A stretch of DNA of 64,000 nt from Geminicoccaceae bacterium (GTDB taxonomy: Bacteria; Pseudomonadota; Alphaproteobacteria; Geminicoccales; Geminicoccaceae): contig JACKIN010000007.1 of the NCBI GenBank assembly GCA_020638495.1, positions 131,126 through 195,125 on the forward strand, given 5' to 3'. Shown here piece after piece: positions 35,126 to 43,542 of this stretch. Under the pieces are notes generated by a model. It was not told where the DNA came from. It ran no database searches and worked only from the letters and a program-made list of their open reading frames with translations. Numbering within the stretch: position 1 is the stretch's first letter; each line of letters starts with the position of its first letter. A program made the translations under genes and the position numbers.

Positions 35126-35944
35126 ATGGACGTGCAAGCTCGGCGCGACCGGGATCGGCCGAGGTGGTTTCGGATGCTTCTCCTGGCCGCGGCCAGCTTT
35201 CTCTTGACCCATGTAGCCGTGGCGCAGGAAGCGCAGAGCCGGCCGCAGCGCGAGTTCGCGCTGCCGGTGACGCCGGAGCTCGAGCCGGGCGCCATGGAGC
35301 TCCTGCAGGCGATGGGGGAGCGCCTGGCCGCGGCCCGAACGTTGAGCTTCACCGCCGTCGCGACCTACGAGAGCCCGGCGCGGACCGGGCTTCCCCTGGC
35401 CTACACCACGCTGTCGGAAGTCACGCTGCAGCGGCCGGATCATTTGCGGGTCGTCACGCCCGGCGACGGGCCGGCGATCGAGTTCTACTACGACGGGGCG
35501 ACCATGATGGCCTATCAGCCCGATGCCAGGCTGTCGGCCATCGCCGATGCGCCGCCGACGATCGATGCCATGCTGCAGAACCTGTTCGGTCTCTCGGCGA
35601 CCTATTTTCCGTTCACCGACGTGATCGTGGCCGATCCTTACGGCGACCTCGCAACCGGACTGCAGCTCGCCTTCGTCGTCGGCCAGTCGACGGTGGTCGG
35701 CGACACGCTCACCGACATCGTGGTGATCGCCGATCCGACGCTGCAGATGCAGCTCTGGATCGGTGCCGAGGACCGGTTGCCGCGGCGTATCCAGGCCAGC
35801 TTCTTCGACGAGCTCGGCCATTTCCGCCACGTTCTGGAGCTGTCGGACTGGCGGCTCGATCCCGAGCTGCCGCCCGACACCTTCTCCTCCGCCGCCGCGG
35901 CGGCGGCGACACCAATCCCGTTTGCCCCGCCGGGGACGCCCTGA
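35126..35944 (+). CDS. DUF2092 domain periplasmic protein
   Basis: A 272-residue protein with signal peptide (MLLLAAASFLLTHVAVAQ) and DUF2092: ELLQAMGERLAAARTLSFTAVATYES, VTLQRPDHLRVVTPGDGPAIEFYYDGATMMAYQPD, DLATGLQLAFVVGQ and LPRRIQASFFDELG. The fold resembles the LolA/LolB-type half barrels that carry lipids, so lipid or glycan handling in the periplasm is possible, but this is inference. AAAGGGAA precedes the ATG. The C-terminus ends in an Ala/Pro-rich tail. Confidence 0.85.
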   Translation: MDVQARRDRDRPRWFRMLLLAAASFLLTHVAVAQEAQSRPQREFALPVTPELEPGAMELLQAMGERLAAARTLSFTAVATYESPARTGLPLAYTTLSEVTLQRPDHLRVVTPGDGPAIEFYYDGATMMAYQPDARLSAIADAPPTIDAMLQNLFGLSATYFPFTDVIVADPYGDLATGLQLAFVVGQSTVVGDTLTDIVVIADPTLQMQLWIGAEDRLPRRIQASFFDELGHFRHVLELSDWRLDPELPPDTFSSAAAAAATPIPFAPPGTP

Positions 35945-35960
35945 AGATGGAGCCGCGCCG

Positions 35961-36839
35961 ATGATGAGACTGGCAATTCTTGCTCTGGTCGGTGCCGCGG
36001 CGATTGTCCTGCCGCGAGAGGCTGGCGCCTGGGCTCATGCCGGCCGCTTCGGCGTCGCGTCCGGCGGTGGGGGCTCTTGGCACGCCGACGGTTGGCGCGG
36101 CGGCAGTGCCTCGGGCGGCGACGGCTCGTGGCATGGCCAGGCCTGGCGCGGCGGCAGCGCCTCCGGCGGCGACGGCTCGTGGCATGCCACCGGTGCCGCC
36201 GGTGGGACGGGTTCCGGCGGCGACGGGTCCTGGCACGCCAACAGCGCCTGGGGCGGCAGCGCCTCGGGTGGCGGCGGCTCCTGGAGCGCCCACGGTGCCG
36301 AGGGCGGCTCTGCCTCGGGCGGCGACGGCTCGTGGCATGCCACTGGCGCGGAGGGCACCAAGGTTCAGGGCAGCTATGCTCACGCGACCAGCGTCGACGT
36401 CGCCTATCCCCACGCCTATCGGGGCCCCTACTACGCCACCTATCACCCGCCGGTGACCGTCGATCACTACAGCAGCACTTGCGACAATTGCGGCGGCTGG
36501 TCCGGCGGCGCCGTCGCCGCGGCGGGTGCTCTCGGCCTAGCGGCTGGTGCGGCGATCGACGCGTCGGCGGCCAAGGCGGACACCGCGGCCGCCACCAGTA
36601 GCGCCTATGCGGCGGGAGTCTCCGCCGGCGAGGCGGCGGCCCCTGCCTCGGCTGCCACGAGTCCCGCCCAGCCGACCAAGACGGCGGCGGCGCCGAGCGG
36701 GACCGTCTACACCGAGCTGCCCGCCAATTGCGCCTACAAGGTGGTGAAAGGCAGCAACTACTTCGACTGCGGCGACATGTGGCTGACCGCCGCCTATGGC
36801 GCCAACGGCCTCCACTACACGGTCGTGCCGGCCCCTTGA
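35961..36839 (+). CDS. Secreted protein with six 17-residue Gly-Ser-Trp-His repeats
   Basis: An unrecognised 292-residue secreted protein. Signal peptide: residues 1-23, ending EAGAW. Residues 33-134 are six gap-free tandem 17-residue units of pattern ASGGDGSWHxxxxxGGS, mostly with Trp and His at fixed positions. A Tyr/His-rich stretch follows (YAHATSVDVAYPHAYRGPYYATYHPP), then a TCDNCGGW motif, an Ala-rich helix (about residues 180-235), and a C-terminal module with two Cys (NCAYKVVKGSNYFDCGDMW). Regular Trp/His spacing suggests a flexible adhesive or metal-binding surface protein. Start at 35961 (MMRLAILA); it is 17 bp after the DUF2092 gene. Confidence 0.75.
   Translation: MMRLAILALVGAAAIVLPREAGAWAHAGRFGVASGGGGSWHADGWRGGSASGGDGSWHGQAWRGGSASGGDGSWHATGAAGGTGSGGDGSWHANSAWGGSASGGGGSWSAHGAEGGSASGGDGSWHATGAEGTKVQGSYAHATSVDVAYPHAYRGPYYATYHPPVTVDHYSSTCDNCGGWSGGAVAAAGALGLAAGAAIDASAAKADTAAATSSAYAAGVSAGEAAAPASAATSPAQPTKTAAAPSGTVYTELPANCAYKVVKGSNYFDCGDMWLTAAYGANGLHYTVVPAP
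36057..36362 (+). repeat. Six tandem 51 bp coding repeats
   Basis: In-frame repeat array inside the gene at 35961-36839. Each unit is exactly 51 bp and encodes one ASGGDGSWHxxxxxGGS-type unit. The DNA core coding for GGDGSWHA (ggcggcgacggctcgtggca) is nearly identical in most copies, with the variable half between. This suggests growth by recent unit duplication followed by drift in the five-residue variable part. Confidence 0.85.
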
Positions 36840-36873
36840 CTGCCGGCCCTGCGAGCTGCCCGGTCGGGTGGAG

Positions 36874-37335
36874 ATGACGGCGGAGGAGAGCCTCTGGGTC
36901 GCTGACTGGCTCTGGAGCCTGCCTTTGATCGCCTTCTGCGTGGCCATCCACGTCGTTGGCCTCGCCCTGATCAACGATCGCGTGGTCGGCTTCCTTCGCG
37001 ACGCCATCGACAATCGTAATTTCCTGCGGCTGTTCGCCGTCGTGATCGGTGCCGTGGCCCTCCTCGCCACCACGCTGCACGGCCTCGAGGCGTGGCTCTG
37101 GGCGCTCGCCTACTGGCTGCTCGGCGCGCTTCCCGACTTCCGCTCGGCCATGCTCTACTCGATCAGCGCGATGACCACCTACGGGCATTCCGATATCAGT
37201 CTCGAGGCGGAATGGCGGATGATGGGCGCGCTGGAATCGCTGTGCGGCATGCTGCTGTTCGGCCTGACCACGGCCTTCCTGTTCGCGGCGATCCAGAAGG
37301 TCTGGCCACTGGGAGCCCGCGACCGCAGGCTGTAG
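36874..37335 (+). CDS. Two-helix ion-channel-like membrane protein
   Basis: A 153-residue membrane protein with four hydrophobic stretches. The last two resemble the helix-pore loop-helix of Ion_trans_2 potassium channels: FRSAMLYSISAMTTYGHSDI then a membrane helix (ESLCGMLLFGLTTAFLFAAI). The filter reads TTYGHSD rather than TVGYGD, so selectivity is doubtful. The start is the ATG at 36874 (MTAEESLW), with GTG at 36868 an alternative. It starts 35 bp after the repeat protein and is in the same run of envelope genes. There is no ligand-binding domain, so it may be an ungated pore. Confidence 0.65.
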   Translation: MTAEESLWVADWLWSLPLIAFCVAIHVVGLALINDRVVGFLRDAIDNRNFLRLFAVVIGAVALLATTLHGLEAWLWALAYWLLGALPDFRSAMLYSISAMTTYGHSDISLEAEWRMMGALESLCGMLLFGLTTAFLFAAIQKVWPLGARDRRL

Positions 37336-37473
37336 GCCGTTGCCGGGGTGGACCGTCGACGACGCCTTCCGCTATGGAATCGGGGGCGGCCCGGAACTGC
37401 GAATGAGGTCGCCGGGCCGGGCCCAAGCCTGGCCGGGCCGCCAAGGCCGTGCAGGCGACGCGAGGAGCACAGC

Positions 37474-38256
37474 ATGACGAGACTCTCGACCATGGCGGTC
37501 GCGGCGGGGATCGCTTTGGCCAGCGGGGCGCAGGCCCAGGACATCTCGACCGAGCTGCCGCCGGAGGATCGCTGGACGGTCACGGTCGCACCCTATCTGT
37601 GGATGCTGTCGCTCGATGGCAACACCACGGTCGGCGGCATCAAGGCCGACGTCGACGTGCCGTTCAAGGATTCGATCCAGGACCTCTCCTTCGGCGGCAT
37701 GCTGCTCACGACCGTGCGCAAGGGAAAGCTCGGCTTCTCGATCAATGGCGTCTATACGCGTGTTTCGCCCGACAACTCGGTCGGTCCGCTCGACATCGAT
37801 TCGACCGCCGATCTGGCGCAGCTCGCCGGCGGACCGTTCTATCGAATGGTCGAATGGCAGTATGGCGAGACCTCTGCCGGCCAGCCGCTCCGGTTTTACC
37901 TCGAGCCCTATGTCGGAGCACGGCTGAACTATCTTCGGGTCGAGGTCGAGGTGCGCGGCGGCCAGCAGCAGGACGAGAGCCAGACCTGGGTCGACCCGAT
38001 CGTCGGCTCGCGGGTCGGGCTCGATCTGACCGACCGCCTGGCGCTCTTCGGCGGGGCGGACGTCGGCGGCGTAGTCACCGGCTCGGATTTCGCCTGGAAC
38101 GCGCAGGCCTATCTCGGCTACCAGACGAGCGTCTTCGGCCGGGAGACGTTCCTGTCGTTCGGATTTCGCGCCTATCATGCCGACTACGAGGGCGGCAACT
38201 TCAAGTGGGATGCGACCCAGTACGGCCCGATCATCGGCACCGCGATCAAGTTCTGA
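37474..38256 (+). CDS. Outer-membrane beta-barrel protein (paralogue of 28002)
   Basis: A 260-residue protein with signal peptide ending GAQAQD. It shares with the protein at 28002 the order of motifs: VTVAPYLWMLSLDGN, TVGGIKADVDVPFKD, LEPYVGARLNYLRVEVEVRGG, WVDPIVGSRVG, FKWDATQYGPIIGTAIKF. The terminal Phe and alternation fit an outer-membrane barrel. CGAGGAG precedes the ATG. It closes the envelope run that the paralogue opens. Function is unknown; size suggests a narrow barrel rather than a trimeric porin. Confidence 0.8.
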   Translation: MTRLSTMAVAAGIALASGAQAQDISTELPPEDRWTVTVAPYLWMLSLDGNTTVGGIKADVDVPFKDSIQDLSFGGMLLTTVRKGKLGFSINGVYTRVSPDNSVGPLDIDSTADLAQLAGGPFYRMVEWQYGETSAGQPLRFYLEPYVGARLNYLRVEVEVRGGQQQDESQTWVDPIVGSRVGLDLTDRLALFGGADVGGVVTGSDFAWNAQAYLGYQTSVFGRETFLSFGFRAYHADYEGGNFKWDATQYGPIIGTAIKF

Positions 38257-38298
38257 GCGAGGCCGTTCCCCCGACGGACTGTCGGCGACGCGGGCCGT

Positions 38299-39822
38299 TC
38301 AGTCGGCGAGACCGCCCCGCATCTTGCGGCGCATCACGCCGCCGACGACGATCGGCAGGATGAAGCCGATGATGGCGATCGCCCAGAGCACGAGGGCGAG
38401 CGGCGAGGCGAAGAGGATGCCCCACTCGCCGTCCGAGATGGTCAGCGCCCGCCGCAGGTTCGCCTCCATCTGGTTGCCGAGCAGCACGCCGAGGATGATC
38501 GGCACGAGCGGCACGTCGAGCTTCCTGAGGACCCAGCCGAGCAGGCCGAAGACGACCATCACGAGGAGATCGAAGCTCGAGCCCGAGATGCCGTAGATGC
38601 CGACAAAGGAGACCATGGCGACGATCGGCATCAGGATGCGCGGCGGCACCAGCAGCACGCGCACGAACATGCCGACCATGGGGATGTTCATCGCCAGCAG
38701 CATGAAGTTGGCGATGAAGAGCGCGGCGATCAGGCCCCAGACCACGTCCGGGTTCTGCTGGAAAAGGAGCGGGCCGGGCGTGATGTTGAGCGCCAGCAGC
38801 ATGGCGAGGAGCACGGCCGTGGTGCCGGAGCCGGGCACGCCGAGCGCCAGCATCGGCACCAGCGCCCCGCCGGCCGCGGCGTTGTTGCCAGCTTCGGGGG
38901 CCGCCACGCCACGCGGGTCGCCCTTGCCGAAGGTGCCCTCGCGGTCGACCAGCTTCTTCTCGAAGGAATAGGCGATGAAGGACCCGAGCGAGGCGCCCGC
39001 ACCCGGCAGCACACCGGCGACGAAGCCGAGTGCCGAGCCTCTGAGCATCGTCGGCGTGCACTTGCGCAGCACCGACATGGACGGTGTGATGCGACCGATG
39101 CCGACCGTGGCGGCCTTGCCCTCGGCCGTCTCCTTGCCGCGATGCTCGAGGAAGACGAAGACCTCCGAAAGAGCGAAGAGGCCGACGATGGCGACGAGGA
39201 AATCGATGCCGTCGTAGAGATGCACCTCGCCGAAGGTGAAGCGCGGCACGCCGGTCTGTCCGTCGACGCCGACCATGGCGATGCCGACGCCGAGGGCGGC
39301 GGCGAAGGCGGACTTGGCCTGGTTGGACGACGAGATGCCGCCGAGCGTGGCGAAGGCCAGGGTGAAGAGCGCGAAGTACTCGGCCGGGCCGAAGAGCAGG
39401 GCCAGCTTGACGAGCTGCGGGGCGAGGAAGACGAGGCCCCAGGTCGAGAGGAAGGCGCCGACGAAGGAGGCGACGCCCGAGAGCGCCAGCGCCTCGCCGG
39501 CCCGGCCCTGCTGGGCCATGGGATAGCCGTCGAGGCAGGTCATCATCGCCGGCTCGTCGCCCGGGATGTTCAGGAGGATCGACGAGATGCGCCCGCCATA
39601 CATGGCGCCGAAATAGACCGAGGTGAGCAGGATCATGGCCGGCGTCGCCGGCAGGCCGAGGGTGAAGGCGAGCGGGATCAGGATCGCCACACCGTTCGAC
39701 GGGCCGAGGCCCGGCAGGGCGCCCATGACGGTGCCGAGAAAGCAGCCGAGCAGGGCCAGCGCCATGTTCTGCCAGGTGATGGCGATCCAGAAGCCGTCGC
39801 CGAGGGAGCCGAGCACATCCAT
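38299..39822 (-). CDS. tctA: Tripartite tricarboxylate transporter permease, large subunit
   Basis: The 507-residue, 12-helix TctA subunit that with TctB moves citrate-type or other organic anions bound by a periplasmic TctC. Family motifs are clear: GTVMGALPGLGPSNGVAILIPL, YGGRISSILLNIPGDEPAMMT, and FVAGVLPGAGASLGSFIAY near the second repeat. It is the last gene of tctC-tctB-tctA on the minus strand, 9 bp after tctB. The substrate depends on TctC and is not evident. Confidence 0.93.
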   Translation of the reverse strand: MDVLGSLGDGFWIAITWQNMALALLGCFLGTVMGALPGLGPSNGVAILIPLAFTLGLPATPAMILLTSVYFGAMYGGRISSILLNIPGDEPAMMTCLDGYPMAQQGRAGEALALSGVASFVGAFLSTWGLVFLAPQLVKLALLFGPAEYFALFTLAFATLGGISSSNQAKSAFAAALGVGIAMVGVDGQTGVPRFTFGEVHLYDGIDFLVAIVGLFALSEVFVFLEHRGKETAEGKAATVGIGRITPSMSVLRKCTPTMLRGSALGFVAGVLPGAGASLGSFIAYSFEKKLVDREGTFGKGDPRGVAAPEAGNNAAAGGALVPMLALGVPGSGTTAVLLAMLLALNITPGPLLFQQNPDVVWGLIAALFIANFMLLAMNIPMVGMFVRVLLVPPRILMPIVAMVSFVGIYGISGSSFDLLVMVVFGLLGWVLRKLDVPLVPIILGVLLGNQMEANLRRALTISDGEWGILFASPLALVLWAIAIIGFILPIVVGGVMRRKMRGGLAD

Positions 39823-39831
39823 GGCGGGGCC

Positions 39832-40263
39832 TCAGAAGCCGAGGGGGCCGCGGGCGAGCGATAGCCCGAGGGCGAGCGCGAAGACCGCGTAGATGCCGAG
39901 CGAGATCGCGATGCCGACGACGAACGACCAGAGCGGCACGGTGCCGAGCCGCCAGGTGAGATAGGTGGCGGCCAGGGCCGTGGCGATGACGAAGCCCAGC
40001 TCGGGCAGCAGCAGGGCGTAGGCGACCATGACCGCGGCGGCGACGGCGATCTCGAGGAGGCGCGTGGCGCGCGGCCAGTCGGGTGCTGCATCCGGGCGGA
40101 TGAGGATGACGAGGCTGGCTAGGCCGAGCACGACGCCGACGATGATGGGGAAGGTGCGCGGCCCCACCGGGTCGGAGATGAAGCTGAGCTGGATCTGGGT
40201 CGCCTGCCAGATGAAGAAGACAGCGAGCGCGAGCCCGATGCCGCCGAAGACGCGGTCGCTCAT
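39832..40263 (-). CDS. tctB: Tripartite tricarboxylate transporter small membrane subunit
   Basis: A 143-residue protein with four hydrophobic segments and the TctB features: N-terminal helix GIGLALAVFFIWQATQIQ, then the FISDPVGPRTFPIIVGVVLGLASLVILIRP segment, the diagnostic D-PxGPR-FP motif. It sits between tctC (82 bp upstream) and tctA (9 bp downstream) and forms the membrane complex with TctA. Confidence 0.9.
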   Translation of the reverse strand: MSDRVFGGIGLALAVFFIWQATQIQLSFISDPVGPRTFPIIVGVVLGLASLVILIRPDAAPDWPRATRLLEIAVAAAVMVAYALLLPELGFVIATALAATYLTWRLGTVPLWSFVVGIAISLGIYAVFALALGLSLARGPLGF

Positions 40264-40345
40264 GACTTGGTTTCCGTCTCGCCTGGCAGGTGCCGCGGGG
40301 CCCGGGCACGCAGCCTCGTGGACCGCATGGCCGGGCCGCTCGCCG

Positions 40346-41353
40346 CTACTGGATCAGGCCGATCTCCTTGGAGAGCCCGTTGATCCGGCTCACCGATTCG
40401 GCGACGAAAGCCTCGAACTCGGGGCCGCGCAGGTCCAGGGGTGCGAGACCATTCTGCGCCATGATGGACTTCCATTCGTCCGAGTCGTAGACGCTGCCGA
40501 TCGACTCGACCCAGAAGTCGTATGCCTCGTCGGACATGTTGCCCGGTGCATAGAAGCCGCGCCAGTTGGCGCCGACCACGTCGAGGCCCTGCTCGGCGGC
40601 CGTCGGGAAGCTGGCGAAGTCGCCCTCGAGGCGCTCGGGGGCGAGCACGGCGATCACCTTGATGTCGCCCGAATCGACGAAGCCCTTGGCCTCCGACGCA
40701 TCGCCCGTGAACGCCTGAACAGAGCCCGCGAGGAGCTGGGTCACGGCCTCGCCGCCGCCGTCGAAGGCGACATACTTGATCGTCCGGACATCGTCGATGC
40801 CGGCCGCCTGGGCGGCGATCAGCACCTTGAGATGGTCCCAGCCGCCCACCGCCGAGCCGCCGGCGATGGAGACGGACTTCGGGTCCGCCTTGATCTGGTC
40901 CATCAGCTCGGGCAGCGTCGCGATCGGGCTGTCCTTGGCGACCGCGATGATGCCGTAATCGGCGCCCACGCTGGCCAGCCAGCGCACCTGGTCCATGGTG
41001 TTGCCCGGGTAGGCGCCCTGGGCGAGGCGGGTCGAGGTCGCCGAGGAGGCGGCGACGATCAGGTCGTTGTCGTCGGCGCGCTTGTTGACCACCTCGGCGA
41101 AGGCCACCCCCCCGCCGCCGCCGGCGATGTTGGTGACCTGCACCGTGCCGTCGACGAGACCCAGATCCTGCAGGGTCTTGCCGACCTGCCGGCAGGTGAA
41201 GTCCCAACCGCCGCCCGGATTGGCCGGGGCGATGCATTCCGGGTTCTCTGGCTCGAAGGCGAGCGCTCGATCGGCGGGCATGGCGCCGGCCAGCATGGCG
41301 CCGGCAAGCGCCCCGGCGGCGAAAAGGCCGCGTGAGTCCAATGAAAATCGCAT
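40346..41353 (-). CDS. tctC: Tripartite tricarboxylate transporter substrate-binding protein
   Basis: A 335-residue periplasmic binding protein of the TctC/Bug family. The signal peptide ends RALAFEP. Typical features are IAPANPGGGWDFTCRQVGKTL, VNIAGGGGGVA-type loop (TNIAGGGGGVAF), SVSIAGGSAVGGWDHLK and FTGDASEAKGF. GTGGAGGCTG precedes the ATG at 41353. The ligand is unknown; family members bind citrate, other carboxylates, aromatics or cyclic dinucleotide-type acids. It diverges from the sugar ABC gene across about 230 bp. Confidence 0.9.
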   Translation of the reverse strand: MRFSLDSRGLFAAGALAGAMLAGAMPADRALAFEPENPECIAPANPGGGWDFTCRQVGKTLQDLGLVDGTVQVTNIAGGGGGVAFAEVVNKRADDNDLIVAASSATSTRLAQGAYPGNTMDQVRWLASVGADYGIIAVAKDSPIATLPELMDQIKADPKSVSIAGGSAVGGWDHLKVLIAAQAAGIDDVRTIKYVAFDGGGEAVTQLLAGSVQAFTGDASEAKGFVDSGDIKVIAVLAPERLEGDFASFPTAAEQGLDVVGANWRGFYAPGNMSDEAYDFWVESIGSVYDSDEWKSIMAQNGLAPLDLRGPEFEAFVAESVSRINGLSKEIGLIQ

Positions 41354-41582
41354 GTGTCCAGCCTCCACTGACTGCTTGCCTCGGCGGCACCCGCAAGTCA
41401 CCGCCGTTGATGACCGACGCTAGCGCAAGACTCCCGCAGGAGATAGTGTGAATTCCCCCACCCTTGCCGGCGGCGCTTGAAATGGCGGATCGAACCTGCC
41501 AACGTCCGCTTGCCAGGGGGGAGCATGAGCCAGAAGAACGTGAGAGCCGACGCATGATCGGTCGTTGCCGGGACTGTCTTCT
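41354..41582. other. Divergent intergenic region, tctC / sugar ABC operon
   Basis: About 230 bp between two divergent operons. No gene is apparent. It should hold promoters for both, but I cannot identify sigma-70 boxes or a clear operator with confidence. A C-rich tract (CCCCCACCC) and a local AT-richer block lie near 41440-41465. Confidence 0.4.
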
Positions 41583-42692
41583 GTGGCGACGTTGACGATC
41601 GACAGGCTGACCAAGCGCTACGGCGAGGTGCTGGCCGTGGACGCGATCGATCTCGAGGTGGCGGATCGCGAGTTCATCGTCCTGGTCGGCCCTTCCGGCT
41701 GCGGCAAGAGCACGACGCTTCGGATGATCGCCGGGCTCGAGGAGATCACCTCTGGCGAGATCCGGATCGGCGACCGGGTGGTCAACGAGCTCGAGCCCAA
41801 GGACCGTGACATCGCCATGGTCTTCCAGGACTACGCGCTCTACCCGCACATGTCGGTCTACGAGAACATGGCGTTCGGCCTCCGCTATCGCAAATACGCC
41901 AAGGCGGAGATCAAGAAGCGCGTCGCCAATGCGGCGCGCATCCTCGACATCGAGCCGCTGCTGCTGCGGCGGCCGAAGGAGCTGTCGGGCGGCCAGCGGC
42001 AGCGCGTCGCCATGGGGCGGGCCATCGTCCGCGACCCGCAGGTCTTCCTCTTCGACGAGCCGCTCTCGAACCTCGACGCCAAGCTGCGTGTCCAGATGCG
42101 CACCGAGATCAAGCGCCTGCACCGCCGCGTCTCGACCACCGTCGTCTACGTGACCCACGACCAGGTCGAGGCGATGACCCTGGCGGATCGCATCGTCATC
42201 ATGAGGGGCGGGCTGATCGAGCAGGTCGGCACGCCGGACGAGGTCTACAACCATCCCCGGACGAGCTATGTGGCGGGCTTCATCGGGTCGCCGACGATGA
42301 ACCTGGTGCCGGTCGAGATCGACGGCGACGCCAGGGAGGCCGTGCTTCGGCTGCCGGACGGCCGGCTCCTGCCACTGCCGGCCGGGCAGCACGCGTTGGC
42401 TGCCGGGGCGCGTGGCCGGCCGGTGCTGATGGGGCTCCGGCCCGAGGATTTCCACGCCGAGACGATCGGCGGCCCGGCGCTCGACGTCGAGCCCGACGTG
42501 ATCGAGCCGCTCGGCAGCGACACGCTCGTCTTCTTCTCGATCGGCGGTGCCGAGCTGGTGGCTCGCCTGCCACCCCGGCATGTCCAGGGCCAGCCCGAGC
42601 GGCTGACGCTGCACGTCGACCCGACGAAGCTGCATCTCTTCGATGCCGCGTCTGGCCGTGCCCTCTGGCTGGAAGGAGCCGGCCATGGATGA
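41583..42692 (+). CDS. Sugar ABC transporter ATP-binding protein (MsmK/UgpC/MalK type)
   Basis: A 369-residue ATPase. Walker A GPSGCGKST, signature LSGGQRQRV, Walker B FLFDEPLSNLDA, switch YVTHDQ; after residue 240 there is a regulatory OB-type domain (MNLVPVEIDG, VLMGLRPEDFHAE, ELVARLPP). This class powers carbohydrate importers. GTG at 41583 (VATLTIDRL) is the likely start; TTG at 41565 is another. It overlaps the NagB-like gene by 8 bp and should energise the permeases at 45917-47639 with the binding protein at 44608. Confidence 0.88.
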   Translation: MATLTIDRLTKRYGEVLAVDAIDLEVADREFIVLVGPSGCGKSTTLRMIAGLEEITSGEIRIGDRVVNELEPKDRDIAMVFQDYALYPHMSVYENMAFGLRYRKYAKAEIKKRVANAARILDIEPLLLRRPKELSGGQRQRVAMGRAIVRDPQVFLFDEPLSNLDAKLRVQMRTEIKRLHRRVSTTVVYVTHDQVEAMTLADRIVIMRGGLIEQVGTPDEVYNHPRTSYVAGFIGSPTMNLVPVEIDGDAREAVLRLPDGRLLPLPAGQHALAAGARGRPVLMGLRPEDFHAETIGGPALDVEPDVIEPLGSDTLVFFSIGGAELVARLPPRHVQGQPERLTLHVDPTKLHLFDAASGRALWLEGAGHG

Positions 42693-43542
42693 GGCGACCG
42701 ACGCCGCCCTCGCCGTGCCGGCCGAGGCCCTGGGTCGGGATTCGCCGATCCGGGTCGAGCGCGTCGCCGACGGTGCGGCCCTCGTTCGCCGGCTCGCCGA
42801 CGACCTATTTGCCGACTACCGCGCCGCCAGGGCCGCCGGCCGGGAGAAGGTCGTCGTCATCGTGCCCGTCGGGCCGGTCGGCGCCCTGGACCTCGTGGCC
42901 GAGGACTGCAACCGGACAGGCGAGAGCCTTGCCGATCTCGTCGTCATCAACATGGACGAGTATCTCGAGCCGGATGGCCGAAGGTTCATCGCGGCGAGCG
43001 ACCCGCTCAGCTTTCGCGGCCACATGCAGCGCCATTTCTGGGACGTGCTCAGGCCCGATCTGGCACCGCCCGAAGGGCAGCGCATCTTCCCGGACCCGAT
43101 CGATCCGGCCAATGTGGGCCTTGCGATCGAGCGGTTCGGTGGCGTCGACGTCTGCTATGGCGGGGTCGGCATCACCGGCCATGTCGCCTTCAACGACCCG
43201 CCTGCGCCCGGCGAGACGATCGATACCGAGAGCTTCGCCGCCCTGCCGAGCCGCGTGGTCGAGCTGTCGACCGAGACACTGGTGATCAACAGCGTCACGG
43301 CATGCCGTGGCAATATCGACCGGATCCCGAGGCTCGCCGTGACTGTCGGCATGCGCGAGATCCTGGCGTCCCGCCTGGTCCGCCTCTACCTCAACCGCCC
43401 CTGGCAGTCCGCCATCGTCCGCAAGCTGCTGCACGGCCCGGTCACCGCCGCCGTGCCGGCCTCGCTCCTGCAGCGCCACGCCGATTGCCGGGCGGTCCTG
43501 ACCGACGAGGTGGCGCAGTTGCCCGAGCCGACGCTGCGATGA
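42685..43542 (+). CDS. Glucosamine-6-phosphate deaminase/isomerase-like protein
   Basis: A 285-residue member of the NagB/RpiA sugar-phosphate isomerase fold. VVINMDEYLEP matches the NagB region with catalytic Asp72, and GGVGITGHVAFNDPPA matches GGVGNDGHIAFNEP. In the second motif the E. coli catalytic Asp141 aligns with Thr and Glu148 with Asp, and the N-terminal phosphate loop is altered (VPVGPVGAL). It may act on a different amino-sugar or sugar acid phosphate. ATG at 42685 follows GGAAGGAG; its stop overlaps the oxidoreductase start (ATGA). Confidence 0.75.
   Translation: MDEATDAALAVPAEALGRDSPIRVERVADGAALVRRLADDLFADYRAARAAGREKVVVIVPVGPVGALDLVAEDCNRTGESLADLVVINMDEYLEPDGRRFIAASDPLSFRGHMQRHFWDVLRPDLAPPEGQRIFPDPIDPANVGLAIERFGGVDVCYGGVGITGHVAFNDPPAPGETIDTESFAALPSRVVELSTETLVINSVTACRGNIDRIPRLAVTVGMREILASRLVRLYLNRPWQSAIVRKLLHGPVTAAVPASLLQRHADCRAVLTDEVAQLPEPTLR

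Noticed and set aside
36057..36362. Regular 51 bp repeats as a possible CRISPR array
   Set aside because: Repeats are contiguous, in frame, protein coding and have no unique spacers; no cas gene is nearby.
37336..37473. GC-rich stem-loops between the channel-like gene and the second barrel gene as a terminator
   Set aside because: Several GGCCGGGCC-type repeats can pair, but no T-tract follows and GC-rich pairing is common in this genome, so no call was made.
40260..42686. An 808-codon minus-strand frame spanning tctC and the sugar ABC ATPase gene
   Set aside because: It runs antisense through the ABC ATPase and out of frame through tctC, with low-complexity composition; both real genes have complete motifs.
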